Shown here: piece after piece, positions 1 to 8,064 of the stretch
Numbering within the stretch: position 1 is the first letter of the stretch
Layout of the letters: every line of letters begins with the position of its first letter
The notes under the pieces: model-generated
Seen by the model: only the letters and a program-made list of their open reading frames with translations
What the model was told of the DNA's origin: nothing
Databases searched by the model: none
Position numbers and translations under genes: made by a program
Assembly: GCA_934590325.1 (NCBI GenBank)
Contig: CAKTOW010000002.1
Location: 62,001-126,000, forward strand
Length of the DNA stretch: 64,000 nucleotides
Direction of reading: 5' to 3'
DNA from: an uncultured Oscillospiraceae bacterium
GTDB lineage: Bacteria; Bacillota; Clostridia; Oscillospirales; Oscillospiraceae

Positions 1-1287
1 ACCGTGGTGACCATCAGCCATGACCGCTATTTCCTCGACCGCACTGTGACCCGGATCATCGAGATACAGGACGGTAAGGCGGAACTTTACAGCGGGAATT
101 ACAGCTTTTACGCCATTGAGAAGGAACGCCGCTATCAGGAGCGGATGAAGCAGTATCTGAAGGAGCAGGCGAAGATCCAGCAGCTGGAAAAGGCCGCCGA
201 GCAGATGCACCTGTGGGCGTTCATGGGCAACGACGCCCTCCACAAGCGGGCGTTTTCCATGGAAAAGCGCATTGAGCGCATGCGTACCACCGCCAAGCCC
301 ACCAAGGCCCGCAAGCTGGAGGCCCGGTTTCAGAGCCGGGAATTCAAGGGCGACGAGGTGCTGCAGATCAAGGGTGTCTCCAAGGCCTTCGGTGAGAAAA
401 GGCTGTTCGACGATGTGTACCTCCGCTGCGAGGGCGGCGAGCGCATCGCCCTGTTGGGCGAGAACGGCACCGGCAAGACCACGCTTCTGAACATGCTCAC
501 CGGCTATGACCGCCCGGACAGCGGCGTTATCCGCCTGGGCCCCTCGGTCAAGGCCGCCTATCTGCCCCAGGTCATCCACTTCGCCCACCCGGAGCGTACT
601 ATTCTGGACACCATGCTCTATGAGCTGGACATCACGCCCCAGTCCGCCCGCAACCGCCTGGCGGCCTATCAGTTCACCGGCGAGGATGTGTTCAAGTCCG
701 TCAGTGTGCTCTCCGGCGGCGAGCTCAGCCGCCTGCGGCTGTGTATGCTCATGGACGAGAGCATCAACCTGCTGATACTGGACGAGCCCACCAACCACCT
801 GGACATCGACTCCCGGGAGTGGCTGGAGCAGGCGGTGGAGGCGTTCGACGGCACGCTGCTGTTCGTCAGCCATGACCGGTACTTCATCAACCGCTTTGCC
901 ACCCGCGTCTGGGAGCTGGCGGACGGCGTTATCACCGACTATCCCATGGGCTTCGAGCAGTACCGCCGCACCAAGGACGAGGAGCGCGCGGCCTGTGCGG
1001 CCGCCGCTGCCGCCGCACAGGCCGCCGTACTGAAAAAGACCGGCAGCCGCGGCAACCGCGCCCAACAGGCGGCGAAGAAGCAGCTGACTATATGCGAGAC
1101 CGCCATCTCCCGGCTGGAGGCGGACATCGCCCGACTGGACGGCGAGATGGCGCAGTATGCCACCGATGCCGAGAAGCTGAACGCCCTCTATCAGGAGCAG
1201 CAGGCGCTGCAGAGCCGTCTGGAGCAGGAGCTGGAGCGCTGGGAGGAACTGAGCCTGCAAGCAGAGGAACAGGAGGAACGACAATAA
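1..1287 (+). CDS. ABC-F family ATPase, 5' end outside the window
   Basis: Cytosolic ATPase of the ABC-F class, which act on ribosomes and have no membrane partner. The window opens inside the gene: the first residues carry the H-loop SHDRYFLD that closes the first ABC domain. Counting from the GTG at base 4, a charged linker (about residues 35-115) leads to the second ABC domain with Walker A GENGTGKTT (152-160), signature LSGGE (236-240) and Walker B LLILDEP (256-262). A charged C-terminal coiled coil (about 325-427) follows. The stop codon TAA shares one base with the next ATG, so it is translationally coupled to the flavodoxin gene. Which ABC-F subgroup it is (housekeeping or antibiotic protection) cannot be told from the fragment. 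Confidence 0.93.
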   Translation, partial: TVVTISHDRYFLDRTVTRIIEIQDGKAELYSGNYSFYAIEKERRYQERMKQYLKEQAKIQQLEKAAEQMHLWAFMGNDALHKRAFSMEKRIERMRTTAKPTKARKLEARFQSREFKGDEVLQIKGVSKAFGEKRLFDDVYLRCEGGERIALLGENGTGKTTLLNMLTGYDRPDSGVIRLGPSVKAAYLPQVIHFAHPERTILDTMLYELDITPQSARNRLAAYQFTGEDVFKSVSVLSGGELSRLRLCMLMDESINLLILDEPTNHLDIDSREWLEQAVEAFDGTLLFVSHDRYFINRFATRVWELADGVITDYPMGFEQYRRTKDEERAACAAAAAAAQAAVLKKTGSRGNRAQQAAKKQLTICETAISRLEADIARLDGEMAQYATDAEKLNALYQEQQALQSRLEQELERWEELSLQAEEQEERQ

Positions 1288-1778
1288 TGAGCGACATTTT
1301 GTGCATTTACTATTCCCGCACCGGCCATACCCGCCGCGCCGTAAAGGAGATCGCCGAGGCGCTGGGCGCCGAGATCACCGCCATCACCGATGACAGCGAC
1401 CGCAGCGGCTGGCGGGGCTATATCCGCTGCGGCATGGACGCCATGAAAACGTCCACCCAGCCCCTGCAGCCCTTCCAGACGGAGAAGCCCCTGGACCAGT
1501 ACAAGCTGGTCATCGTGGGCAGCCCCGTGTGGGCGGGCCGCTGCGCCAGCCCCGTCCGCGCCCTGCTGAAGCGCCGCGGCCTGGAGATGGAGAACGTGGC
1601 CTATGTGGTCACCCGCAGCACCACCCAGCGCAGCGAGGAGGTCTACGACCAGATGGATATGTACACCGGCGGCACACACCAGCTGGCGGTGTCCCTGCGC
1701 CCCGGCAGCGAGGGCTACGAGTTCTGGCGCAACGACTTCATCCAGAACGTCCGCCGCTGGCTGGACGAGCGGCACTGA
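1287..1778 (+). CDS. Flavodoxin-like protein
   Basis: A 163-residue protein of the flavodoxin fold, presumably an FMN-binding electron carrier in the cytoplasm. The N-terminus shows the phosphate-binding loop YYSRTGHT (about residues 8-15) after a short hydrophobic strand, and a second core strand LVIVGSPVWAG sits near residue 75, where flavodoxins place the flavin-contacting loop. The ATG overlaps the stop of the ABC-F gene (TAATG), which fixes this start; longer in-frame extensions upstream lie inside the ABC-F gene. The partner enzyme is not evident from the neighbours, which are translation-related. Confidence 0.88.
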   Translation: MSDILCIYYSRTGHTRRAVKEIAEALGAEITAITDDSDRSGWRGYIRCGMDAMKTSTQPLQPFQTEKPLDQYKLVIVGSPVWAGRCASPVRALLKRRGLEMENVAYVVTRSTTQRSEEVYDQMDMYTGGTHQLAVSLRPGSEGYEFWRNDFIQNVRRWLDERH

Positions 1779-1787
1779 GGGCGCGCC

Positions 1788-2858
1788 ATGCTGGATAAGC
1801 TGCAGGCCATCGAAGCACGGCTGGCCGAGGTGGAGCGTCAGCTGGCCGATCCGGCGGTGTACACCGACCGGGACAGGCTCACCGCCCTTAGCCGTGAGCA
1901 GAAGGAGCTGACTCCCGTGGTGTCCTGCTACCGGGACTACCTCCGGGCACAGACAACCGCCCGCGACGCGGAGGAGATGCTCTCCGACCCGGAGCTGCGC
2001 GCTCTGGCGCAGGAGGAGCTGTCCGCCGCCCGGGCGGATATGGAGCGTTTGCAGGAGCAGCTGAAGCGGCTGCTGCTGCCCCGCGACCCCAACGACGATA
2101 AGAACGTGATACTGGAGATACGCGCCGGCATCGGCGGGGAGGAGGGTGCCCTGTTCGCCGCCGACCTGCTGCGGATGTACACCATGTATGCCGAGCGCCG
2201 CGGCTGGACCCTGAGCATCGTCAACCAGAACCTGACGGAACTGGGAGGCGTCAAGGAAGTCAGCGCCGAGGTGGAGGGCGCCGGTGCCTGGTCGCGCCTG
2301 AAGTTCGAGGCCGGTACCCACCGCGTTCAGCGCGTACCGGAGACCGAGTCCTCCGGGCGTATCCAGACCTCCGCCGCCACCGTGGCCGTCATGCCCGAGG
2401 CGGAGGAGGTGGAGTTCACCATCGACCCCAAGGACTTGCAGATCGACACGTTCCGCTCCTCCGGCGCCGGGGGACAGCACGTCAACAAGACGGAGTCCGC
2501 CATCCGCATCACCCATCTTCCCACCGGCGTGGTGGTGGAATGCCAGGACGAGCGCAGCCAGTACAAGAACAAGGACCGCGCCATGAAGATACTGCGCTCC
2601 AAGCTCTACGAAGCCGAGCGGGAGAAGCAGAACGCCGCCATCGCTGCCACCCGCAAAAGCCAGGTGGGCACCGGTGACCGCAGCGGCAAGATACGCACGT
2701 ACAACTTCCCCCAGAACCGCGTCACAGACCACCGGCTCACCGGGGATGCAAAAAATTTCAACATCGCTTCCGTTATCAACGGCGATCTGGACGACCTTGT
2801 GGACGCCCTGACGCTGAACGATCAGGCACAGCGCCTGCAGGAAGGAAAGGAGAACTGA
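1788..2858 (+). CDS. prfA: Peptide chain release factor 1
   Basis: Class I release factor that reads UAA and UAG and triggers peptidyl-tRNA hydrolysis. The 356-residue length is normal for RF1. The catalytic GGQ motif is at residues 228-230, and the tripeptide P-E-T at 184-186 fits the PxT anticodon-mimic signature of RF1 (RF2 has SPF). The gene starts 9 bases after the flavodoxin stop with a weak ribosome binding site, so expression probably depends on upstream translation. No hemK/prmC methyltransferase gene follows, although that arrangement is common in other bacteria; the next genes are a LUD protein and a Sua5-CoaE fusion. Confidence 0.97.
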   Translation: MLDKLQAIEARLAEVERQLADPAVYTDRDRLTALSREQKELTPVVSCYRDYLRAQTTARDAEEMLSDPELRALAQEELSAARADMERLQEQLKRLLLPRDPNDDKNVILEIRAGIGGEEGALFAADLLRMYTMYAERRGWTLSIVNQNLTELGGVKEVSAEVEGAGAWSRLKFEAGTHRVQRVPETESSGRIQTSAATVAVMPEAEEVEFTIDPKDLQIDTFRSSGAGGQHVNKTESAIRITHLPTGVVVECQDERSQYKNKDRAMKILRSKLYEAEREKQNAAIAATRKSQVGTGDRSGKIRTYNFPQNRVTDHRLTGDAKNFNIASVINGDLDDLVDALTLNDQAQRLQEGKEN

Positions 2859-2860
2859 CC

Positions 2861-3499
2861 ATGAACCAATTCAAAAAGAAGATGTACGACCTGTCCGGCC
2901 CCAAGACCGTCGAGGCCCTGAACAAGCGCCGCTTTGAGGCGTACTACTGTTCCACCGCCGCCGAGGCGGTGGAGAAGGTGCTGGAGCTGATCCCCAAGAC
3001 GGACGTGGTGTCCTGGGGTGGTGCCATGACCGTGGACGAGCTGGGCATCAAGCAGCGCATGGCCCAGGAGGGCTATACCCTCCTTGACCGCGACACCGCC
3101 AAGACCCCGGAGGAAAAGCAGGCCATCATGCGTCAGGCGCTGACCTGCGGCACCTTCCTCATGAGCAGCAACGCCATCTCCAAGGACGGCCAGCTGGTGA
3201 ACATCGACGGCATGGGCAACCGCGTGGCCGCCATGTGCTTCGGCCCCCGCCAGGTGGTGGTCGTCGCCGGTATGAACAAGGTACTGGGGACCATGGACGA
3301 CGCCGTGGCCCGCGCCCGCAACATCGCAGCACCCGCCAACGCCCAGCGCTTCGGCATCAAGACCCCCTGCGGGCTCACCGGTCAGTGCGGCGACTGCACC
3401 AGCCCCGACTGCATCTGCTCCAAGCTGGTTATTACCCGGTTCTGTATGCCGGAACGCCGCATCAAGGTCGTTCTGGTGGGCGAGGATCTGGGTCTGTAA
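2861..3499 (+). CDS. LUD-domain protein (lactate utilization-like)
   Basis: A 212-residue protein of the LUD (DUF162) superfamily, related to LutB/LutC/YkgG. The N-terminal part has the family pattern of a helix-rich start followed by a strand with SWGGAMTVDELG (about 51-62). The C-terminal part is Cys-rich, with Cys at 170, 176, 179, 184, 186 and 195 inside a CGLTGQCGDC stretch, which could hold a metal or an iron-sulfur cluster; that is an inference. No lutA or lutB partner is adjacent, so a role in lactate oxidation is not supported by context. ATG follows the prfA stop by two bases, behind a good GGAAAGGAG site. Confidence 0.85.
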   Translation: MNQFKKKMYDLSGPKTVEALNKRRFEAYYCSTAAEAVEKVLELIPKTDVVSWGGAMTVDELGIKQRMAQEGYTLLDRDTAKTPEEKQAIMRQALTCGTFLMSSNAISKDGQLVNIDGMGNRVAAMCFGPRQVVVVAGMNKVLGTMDDAVARARNIAAPANAQRFGIKTPCGLTGQCGDCTSPDCICSKLVITRFCMPERRIKVVLVGEDLGL

Positions 3500-3526
3500 G
3501 TAATCTGCCGAAAAGAGGAAAGCTCC

Positions 3527-5149
3527 GTGGAAACCATAATTTTCCACCCGGAAGAGGATAAAAACGCCGTCGCGGCCGCGGCGGCCATACTCAGCCGCGG
3601 CGGCCTGCTGGGCATTCCCACCGAGACGGTGTACGGTCTCGGCGCTGACGGCCTTAACGAGGACGCGGTGCGCCGCATCTTTCTGGCGAAGGGTCGCCCG
3701 CAGGACAACCCGCTGATCCTCCACGTGCCGGACGCCGGTTGGCTGCCCCGCTGCTGCACAGACATCCCGGACGCCGCCTACGCCCTGGCGGAGCGGTTCT
3801 GGCCGGGGCCGCTGACCATGATCCTGCCCCGGCGGGACTGTGTGCCCCTCCGCACCACCGGAGGTCTGGACACCGTGGGCGTCCGCTGTCCGGATCACCC
3901 TGTGACCCGCGCCATCATCGCTGCGGCGGATACCCCTGTGGCCGCACCCAGCGGCAACACCTCCGGCCGTCCCAGCCCCACCTGTGCCCGCCACATGATG
4001 GAGGACATGATGGGGAAGATCGACGGCATCGTGGACGGCGGCCCCTGCGCCGTGGGGGTGGAGAGCACCATCATCGACCTGACGGTGCAGCCGCCCCGCC
4101 TGCTGCGCCCCGGCGGCCTGCCGCTGGAGGCGCTGGAGTCCGTGCTGGGAGAGGTGGCTGTGGACAAGGCCGTGCGGCAGAAGCTGGCGGACGGCGAGAA
4201 GGCCAAGGCCCCCGGCATGAAGTACCGCCACTACGCGCCCCGCGCCGCCGTCACCGTGGTCACGGGCACGCCCCGCCGCAGTGCCGCCTATATCCGGGAG
4301 CACCTCCCGGCGGGAGCGGGCGTGATCTGCTTCGACGAGTACGCGCCCCTGTTCGCCGGTCATATCGTCCACCGCCTCGGCTCCCAGGAGGACAAGCTGG
4401 CGCAGGCGCAGCACGTGTTCGATGCCCTGCGTACCTTCGACGATACCGATGTGACCGCCATCTTCGCCCAGTGCCCCGACGAGTCCGGACTGGGGCTTGC
4501 GGTGGGGAACCGTCTGAAAAAGGCGGCAGGCTTCCACACGGTGGACGCGTCGCCGCTGGTCATCGGCTTCACCGGCCCCACCGGCGCGGGAAAGACCAGC
4601 GCGCTCCGGGCATTGGAGAGGCTGGGCGGGCTTGTGCTGGACTGCGATGCCGTGTATCACGACCTGCTGCGGACGGACAGCACCCTCCGGGACGCCATCA
4701 CCGGGGCCTTCGGGCAGGTGTTTGCCCCGGACGGCACCCTTGACCGGCAAAGGCTGGGCACGGTGGTGTTCTCCGACCCGGCGGCACTGGATACGCTGAA
4801 CCGCATCATCTACGCCCGATTGCCCCGCGAGCTGCTGCGCCGCATGGACGAGAGCAGCGCGCCGGTGGTGGGTATCGACGCCATCAACCTTGTGGAGAGC
4901 GGGCTGTGCCGTCTCTGCCGCCGCACCGTGGCGGTGCTGGCTCCGTCGGAGCAGCGCGTCCGGCGCATTATGGCGCGGGACGGCATCCCGGAGGAGTACG
5001 CCCGGCTGCGGGTGCAGGCGCAGAAGGACGACGAGTTTTACCGCACCCACTGCACCGATACACTGTTCAACGACTGTGCCGACGCCGCCGCCTTTGAGGA
5101 CGCGGCTTACGCGGCACTGCACCGGATATTGAAGGAGGAACGAGCATGA
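3527..5149 (+). CDS. Sua5-type threonylcarbamoyl-AMP synthase fused to dephospho-CoA kinase
   Basis: A 540-residue fusion. Residues about 10-200 form the YrdC/Sua5 domain that makes threonylcarbamoyl-AMP for the t6A37 tRNA modification (motifs PTETVYGLG, KGRP, PSGNTSG). The linker APGMKYRHYAP (228-238) and the following 100 residues are the Sua5 C-terminal domain. From residue 346 a second enzyme begins: P-loop TGPTGAGKT (349-357), LDCDAVYHDLL and a CoaE-like lid and C-terminus, which fit dephospho-CoA kinase, the last step of CoA synthesis. The frame is continuous through the junction. GTG start behind AAGAGGAAAG. The CoaE half has AINLVE where most CoaE proteins read PLLFE. The stop overlaps the next gene by four bases. 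Confidence 0.9.
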   Translation: METIIFHPEEDKNAVAAAAAILSRGGLLGIPTETVYGLGADGLNEDAVRRIFLAKGRPQDNPLILHVPDAGWLPRCCTDIPDAAYALAERFWPGPLTMILPRRDCVPLRTTGGLDTVGVRCPDHPVTRAIIAAADTPVAAPSGNTSGRPSPTCARHMMEDMMGKIDGIVDGGPCAVGVESTIIDLTVQPPRLLRPGGLPLEALESVLGEVAVDKAVRQKLADGEKAKAPGMKYRHYAPRAAVTVVTGTPRRSAAYIREHLPAGAGVICFDEYAPLFAGHIVHRLGSQEDKLAQAQHVFDALRTFDDTDVTAIFAQCPDESGLGLAVGNRLKKAAGFHTVDASPLVIGFTGPTGAGKTSALRALERLGGLVLDCDAVYHDLLRTDSTLRDAITGAFGQVFAPDGTLDRQRLGTVVFSDPAALDTLNRIIYARLPRELLRRMDESSAPVVGIDAINLVESGLCRLCRRTVAVLAPSEQRVRRIMARDGIPEEYARLRVQAQKDDEFYRTHCTDTLFNDCADAAAFEDAAYAALHRILKEERA

Positions 5150-6537
5150 GCGAGGAAATGAAGACGCTGCGTAAGCAGCTCCTGCGGGACAGCCGCAGCG
5201 GCTATGACGTGCTGACCGAGGCACAGCTTGCTGAGATGGAGCGCTACTGCACAGATTATAAGGCTTTCCTGGCCAATAAGACCGAGCGCCTCAGCACCCT
5301 AGCGGCCATTGCCGCGGCGAAGGCCAGGGGCTTTGTGGAGTACAGGCGCGGCATGGAACTGAAGCCCGGCGACAAGGTCTATACCTGCAACCGGGGTAAG
5401 GGCCTGATGCTGGCCGTCATCGGTAAGGAGAGCCTGGCGGAGGGCGCGCAGATCGCCGCCGCCCACATCGACTCCCCCCGCCTTGACCTGAAGCCCAACC
5501 CCCTGTATGAGGACAGTGAGCTGGCCTATTTCAAGACCCATTACTACGGCGGCATCCGCAAGTACCAGTGGGTCACCATACCCCTGCAGCTGCGGGGCGT
5601 AGTGGCTAAGAAGGATGGCACCACGGTGGATGTCTGCATCGGCGGACCCGGAGAGCCCCAGCTGGTCATCACCGACCTGCTGCCCCATCTGGGCGCCGAG
5701 CAGGGCAAAAAGCCCCTCAGCGAGGCCATTCCCGCCGAGACCCTGAACCTCCTGCTGGGCAGCTGCCCCATCGGCGATGAGGACGACAAGGACCGCGTCA
5801 AGCTGCACGTGATGAAGCGCCTGTACGACAAGTACGGCATCACGGAGGGCGACTTCGCCTCTGCGGAGCTGGAAGCCGTACCCGCCGCTGACGCCGTGGA
5901 CATCGGCATCGACGGCAGCATGATCGGCTCCTACGGCCACGACGACCGGGTCTGCGGCTATGCCGCGCTCCGTGCTCTGCTGGACATCGGCACGCCGGAA
6001 AAGACCGCCGTATGCGTTCTGGCGGACAAGGAGGAGATCGGCTCCATGGGTGTTACCGGTATGCAGTCCGCCGTGTTCGAGACGTTCCTCTCCGACCTGT
6101 GCGACAGCCAGAACGTGCCCCTGAAGGTCTGCTTCGAGAACTCCTTCTGCCTGTCCGCCGACGTGACGGCGGCATACGACCCCAACTTCGCCGACGTGTT
6201 CGACAAGAAGAACGCCGCCTTTTTGAACCACGGCGTGGGTCTGTGCAAGTACACCGGTGCACGGGGCAAGTCCGGCTCCTCCGACGCCGGAGCCGAGACC
6301 GTGGCCTATGTCCGCTCTGTGCTGGATGCCGCCGGTGTCCGTTGGCAGATATGCGAGCTGGGCAAGGTGGACGCGGGCGGAGGCGGCACCGTGGCGCAGT
6401 ATATGGCAAACCGCAACATCGCTACGCTGGACGCGGGCGTGCCCGTTCTGAGCATGCACGCACCTTTCGAGGTGGTGGCAAAGCTGGACTGCTATGAGAT
6501 GTACCGCGCCTGCAAGGCCCTGTACGAGGCCAGATGA
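5146..6537 (+). CDS. M18 family aminopeptidase
   Basis: Metal-dependent aminopeptidase of family M18 (aspartyl aminopeptidase group), cytosolic, 463 residues, the usual length. The first metal-site segment AAHIDSPRLDLKP lies near residue 107. Later landmarks are GIDGSMIGSYGHDDRV, the acidic segment DKEEIGSMG that supplies metal ligand and catalytic acid, and a C-terminal MHAPFEVV with the last His ligand. ATG overlaps the Sua5-CoaE stop (ATGA). It is the last gene of the run that begins with the ABC-F ATPase, since a strong terminator follows within 20 bases. Confidence 0.93.
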   Translation: MSEEMKTLRKQLLRDSRSGYDVLTEAQLAEMERYCTDYKAFLANKTERLSTLAAIAAAKARGFVEYRRGMELKPGDKVYTCNRGKGLMLAVIGKESLAEGAQIAAAHIDSPRLDLKPNPLYEDSELAYFKTHYYGGIRKYQWVTIPLQLRGVVAKKDGTTVDVCIGGPGEPQLVITDLLPHLGAEQGKKPLSEAIPAETLNLLLGSCPIGDEDDKDRVKLHVMKRLYDKYGITEGDFASAELEAVPAADAVDIGIDGSMIGSYGHDDRVCGYAALRALLDIGTPEKTAVCVLADKEEIGSMGVTGMQSAVFETFLSDLCDSQNVPLKVCFENSFCLSADVTAAYDPNFADVFDKKNAAFLNHGVGLCKYTGARGKSGSSDAGAETVAYVRSVLDAAGVRWQICELGKVDAGGGGTVAQYMANRNIATLDAGVPVLSMHAPFEVVAKLDCYEMYRACKALYEAR

Positions 6538-6548
6538 CACATATACAA

Positions 6549-6581
6549 CCGCCCCCAAGCCTGCGCATGGGGGCGGTTTTA
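6549..6581 (+). terminator. Intrinsic terminator after the M18 aminopeptidase
   Basis: An 8-bp GC stem (CCGCCCCC at 6549-6556 with GGGGGCGG at 6569-6576), a 12-base loop and a short T run. It ends the first operon of the window. Confidence 0.85.
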
Positions 6582-6593
6582 TCTAGATTTTCC

Positions 6594-6622
6594 TTGTAAA
6601 AAACCCGAAAGTACGGTATACT
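6594..6622 (+). promoter_or_regulatory. Sigma-A promoter for ispD-ispF
   Basis: TTGTAA at 6594-6599 and TATACT at 6617-6622 with a 17-base spacer. Expected transcription start near 6629, upstream of the chosen ispD ATG at 6684. Confidence 0.7.
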
Positions 6623-6683
6623 TTTATAAATACTTTTGTGGATAAACATGGATGAGTGTGAAGACAGGAGCGTGGAGACAGAC

Positions 6684-7424
6684 ATGGGGAAGCTCTTTGA
6701 CAAGCTATTGGACCGCCGCAGGGAACGCCACCCCTACTGCGCGGCGCTGGTGCCCGCTGCCGGAAGGTCCGAGCGCATGGGGGGCACCGACAAGCTGACG
6801 GTGATGCTGGGCGGCGTGCCGGTGCTGCACCGCACGCTATGGGCACTGGACAATGCGCAGCTTATCGACGAGATCGTGGTGGCTGCCCGCCCCGACCGGC
6901 TGGAGGAGATCGCCGTGCTCTGTGCCCGCGCCGGGGTGAAGAAGCCCCTCCGCGTGGTGGAGGGCGGCGACAGCCGCGCCCAGTCCGTGCTCATGGCCGC
7001 CCTGGCCGCCAGCGACCGCTGCGAGCTGCTGGCTGTCCACGACGGCGCACGGCCGCTGATCCGGCCGGAGCAGGTGGACGACATGGTGCGGCTGGGACAG
7101 CAGACCTACGCCGCCGCCCCGGCGCTGCCGGTGACGGACACGGTGAAGGTGGTGGACGGCTCCGGATTGGTCCGCTCTACCCCCGATCGCAGCACCCTCT
7201 ACGCCGTACAGACCCCCCAGGTCTTTCAGGCCAACATTCTCAAGGCCGCCCTGCAGTCCGCCGTCACCGCCGGAGCGGACATCACCGACGACTGCTCCGC
7301 CGTGGAGCGGCTGGGCAAGGAGGTCTATCTGGCGCAGGGCTGGCGGGAGAACATCAAGATCACCACGCGGGAGGACCTGGCCCTGGCCGAGACCTTCCTG
7401 CGGGAGAGGGAGAACAGAGCATGA
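6684..7424 (+). CDS. ispD: 2-C-methyl-D-erythritol 4-phosphate cytidylyltransferase
   Basis: IspD joins CTP to methylerythritol phosphate in the non-mevalonate isoprenoid pathway. The 246-residue product has the nucleotide-binding [10 protein letters not shown] (about 25-34), VHDGARP for substrate binding, [12 protein letters not shown], and TPQVFQ with the conserved threonine, then ITDDCSA and IKITTREDL at the end. The ATG at 6684 is preceded by GGAGA six bases away. In-frame TTG 6636 and ATG 6648 would add an N-terminal stretch that IspD does not need. The stop overlaps ispF by four bases, so the two enzymes are coupled. They catalyse non-consecutive steps of the pathway; ispE is not in the window. 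Confidence 0.95.
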   Translation: MGKLFDKLLDRRRERHPYCAALVPAAGRSERMGGTDKLTVMLGGVPVLHRTLWALDNAQLIDEIVVAARPDRLEEIAVLCARAGVKKPLRVVEGGDSRAQSVLMAALAASDRCELLAVHDGARPLIRPEQVDDMVRLGQQTYAAAPALPVTDTVKVVDGSGLVRSTPDRSTLYAVQTPQVFQANILKAALQSAVTAGADITDDCSAVERLGKEVYLAQGWRENIKITTREDLALAETFLRERENRA

Positions 7425-7906
7425 CGGATCTGCGTATCGGACACGGCTACGATGTACACCGCCTGACGGAGGGACGTCCCCTCATCCTGGGCGGCGTGGC
7501 CGTACCCTTTGACCGTGGCCTGCTGGGCCATTCGGACGCCGATGTGCTGACCCACGCCGTTATGGACGCCCTGCTGGGTGCGGCGGCGCTGGGGGACATC
7601 GGCCGGCTGTTTCCCGACACCGATCCGGCCTACGCCGGGGCCGACAGCATTGTCCTCCTGCGCCGGGTGACGGAGGTGCTGGCGGAGCAGGGTTTCGCCC
7701 TCGTCAATGTGGATGCCACCGTGTTGGCGCAGCGCCCCCGGCTGGCGCCGTATATCCCGGAGATGCGCCGCGCGTTGGCGCTTGCCATGGGGATGGATGT
7801 CTCCCGTGTCTCCGTGAAGGCGACAACGGAGGAGGGGCTGGGCTTCACCGGCAGGGGAGAGGGCATGGCCGCCCACGCTGTGGCACTTATCGAAAAGTGT
7901 CGGTGA
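7421..7906 (+). CDS. ispF: 2-C-methyl-D-erythritol 2,4-cyclodiphosphate synthase
   Basis: IspF closes the cyclodiphosphate ring, releasing CMP. The 161-residue length is typical of the trimeric enzyme. Metal ligands are visible as D11-x-H13 in GHGYDVH and the His of LLGHSDADV. The later segments [22 protein letters not shown] and [15 protein letters not shown] are characteristic of the family, the last contributing to the CMP site. Its ATG overlaps the ispD stop. No terminator is visible after it; the next unit has its own promoter. Confidence 0.97.
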   Translation: MTDLRIGHGYDVHRLTEGRPLILGGVAVPFDRGLLGHSDADVLTHAVMDALLGAAALGDIGRLFPDTDPAYAGADSIVLLRRVTEVLAEQGFALVNVDATVLAQRPRLAPYIPEMRRALALAMGMDVSRVSVKATTEEGLGFTGRGEGMAAHAVALIEKCR

Positions 7907-7945
7907 GTTGAAGCTGTTTTTCACACAATGTTAACGTTTCCGGGG

Positions 7946-7974
7946 TTGTGTCTCCCGGCAGAATATGGTATGAT
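7946..7974 (+). promoter_or_regulatory. Sigma-A promoter for the DUF1538-PII operon
   Basis: TTGTGT at 7946-7951 and TATGAT at 7969-7974, spacer 17. Transcription should start near 7981, which leaves a leader of roughly 85 bases before the first gene. Confidence 0.65.
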
Positions 7975-7985
7975 GATCATATCAG

Positions 7986-8030
7986 GACACTCAGGCGTGT
8001 CTGCCCCAAGAGGACAGACGCGCCGTTTTT
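7986..8030 (+). promoter_or_regulatory. Terminator-like hairpin in the DUF1538 leader (possible attenuator)
   Basis: Within the leader, GGCGTGTCTG (7994-8003) pairs with CAGACGCGCC (8015-8024) along ten base pairs including one G-U, and is followed at once by G and five T (8026-8030). This is the layout of an intrinsic terminator placed before the gene. GACAC at 7986-7990 can pair with GTGTC at 7997-8001, which would break the left arm, so a competing fold exists but is only 5 bp. Regulation by read-through is an inference; no known riboswitch was recognised. Confidence 0.5.
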
Positions 8031-8064
8031 GGTAAGACAGGGAAGGATAGAAAGGAAGGTAAAA

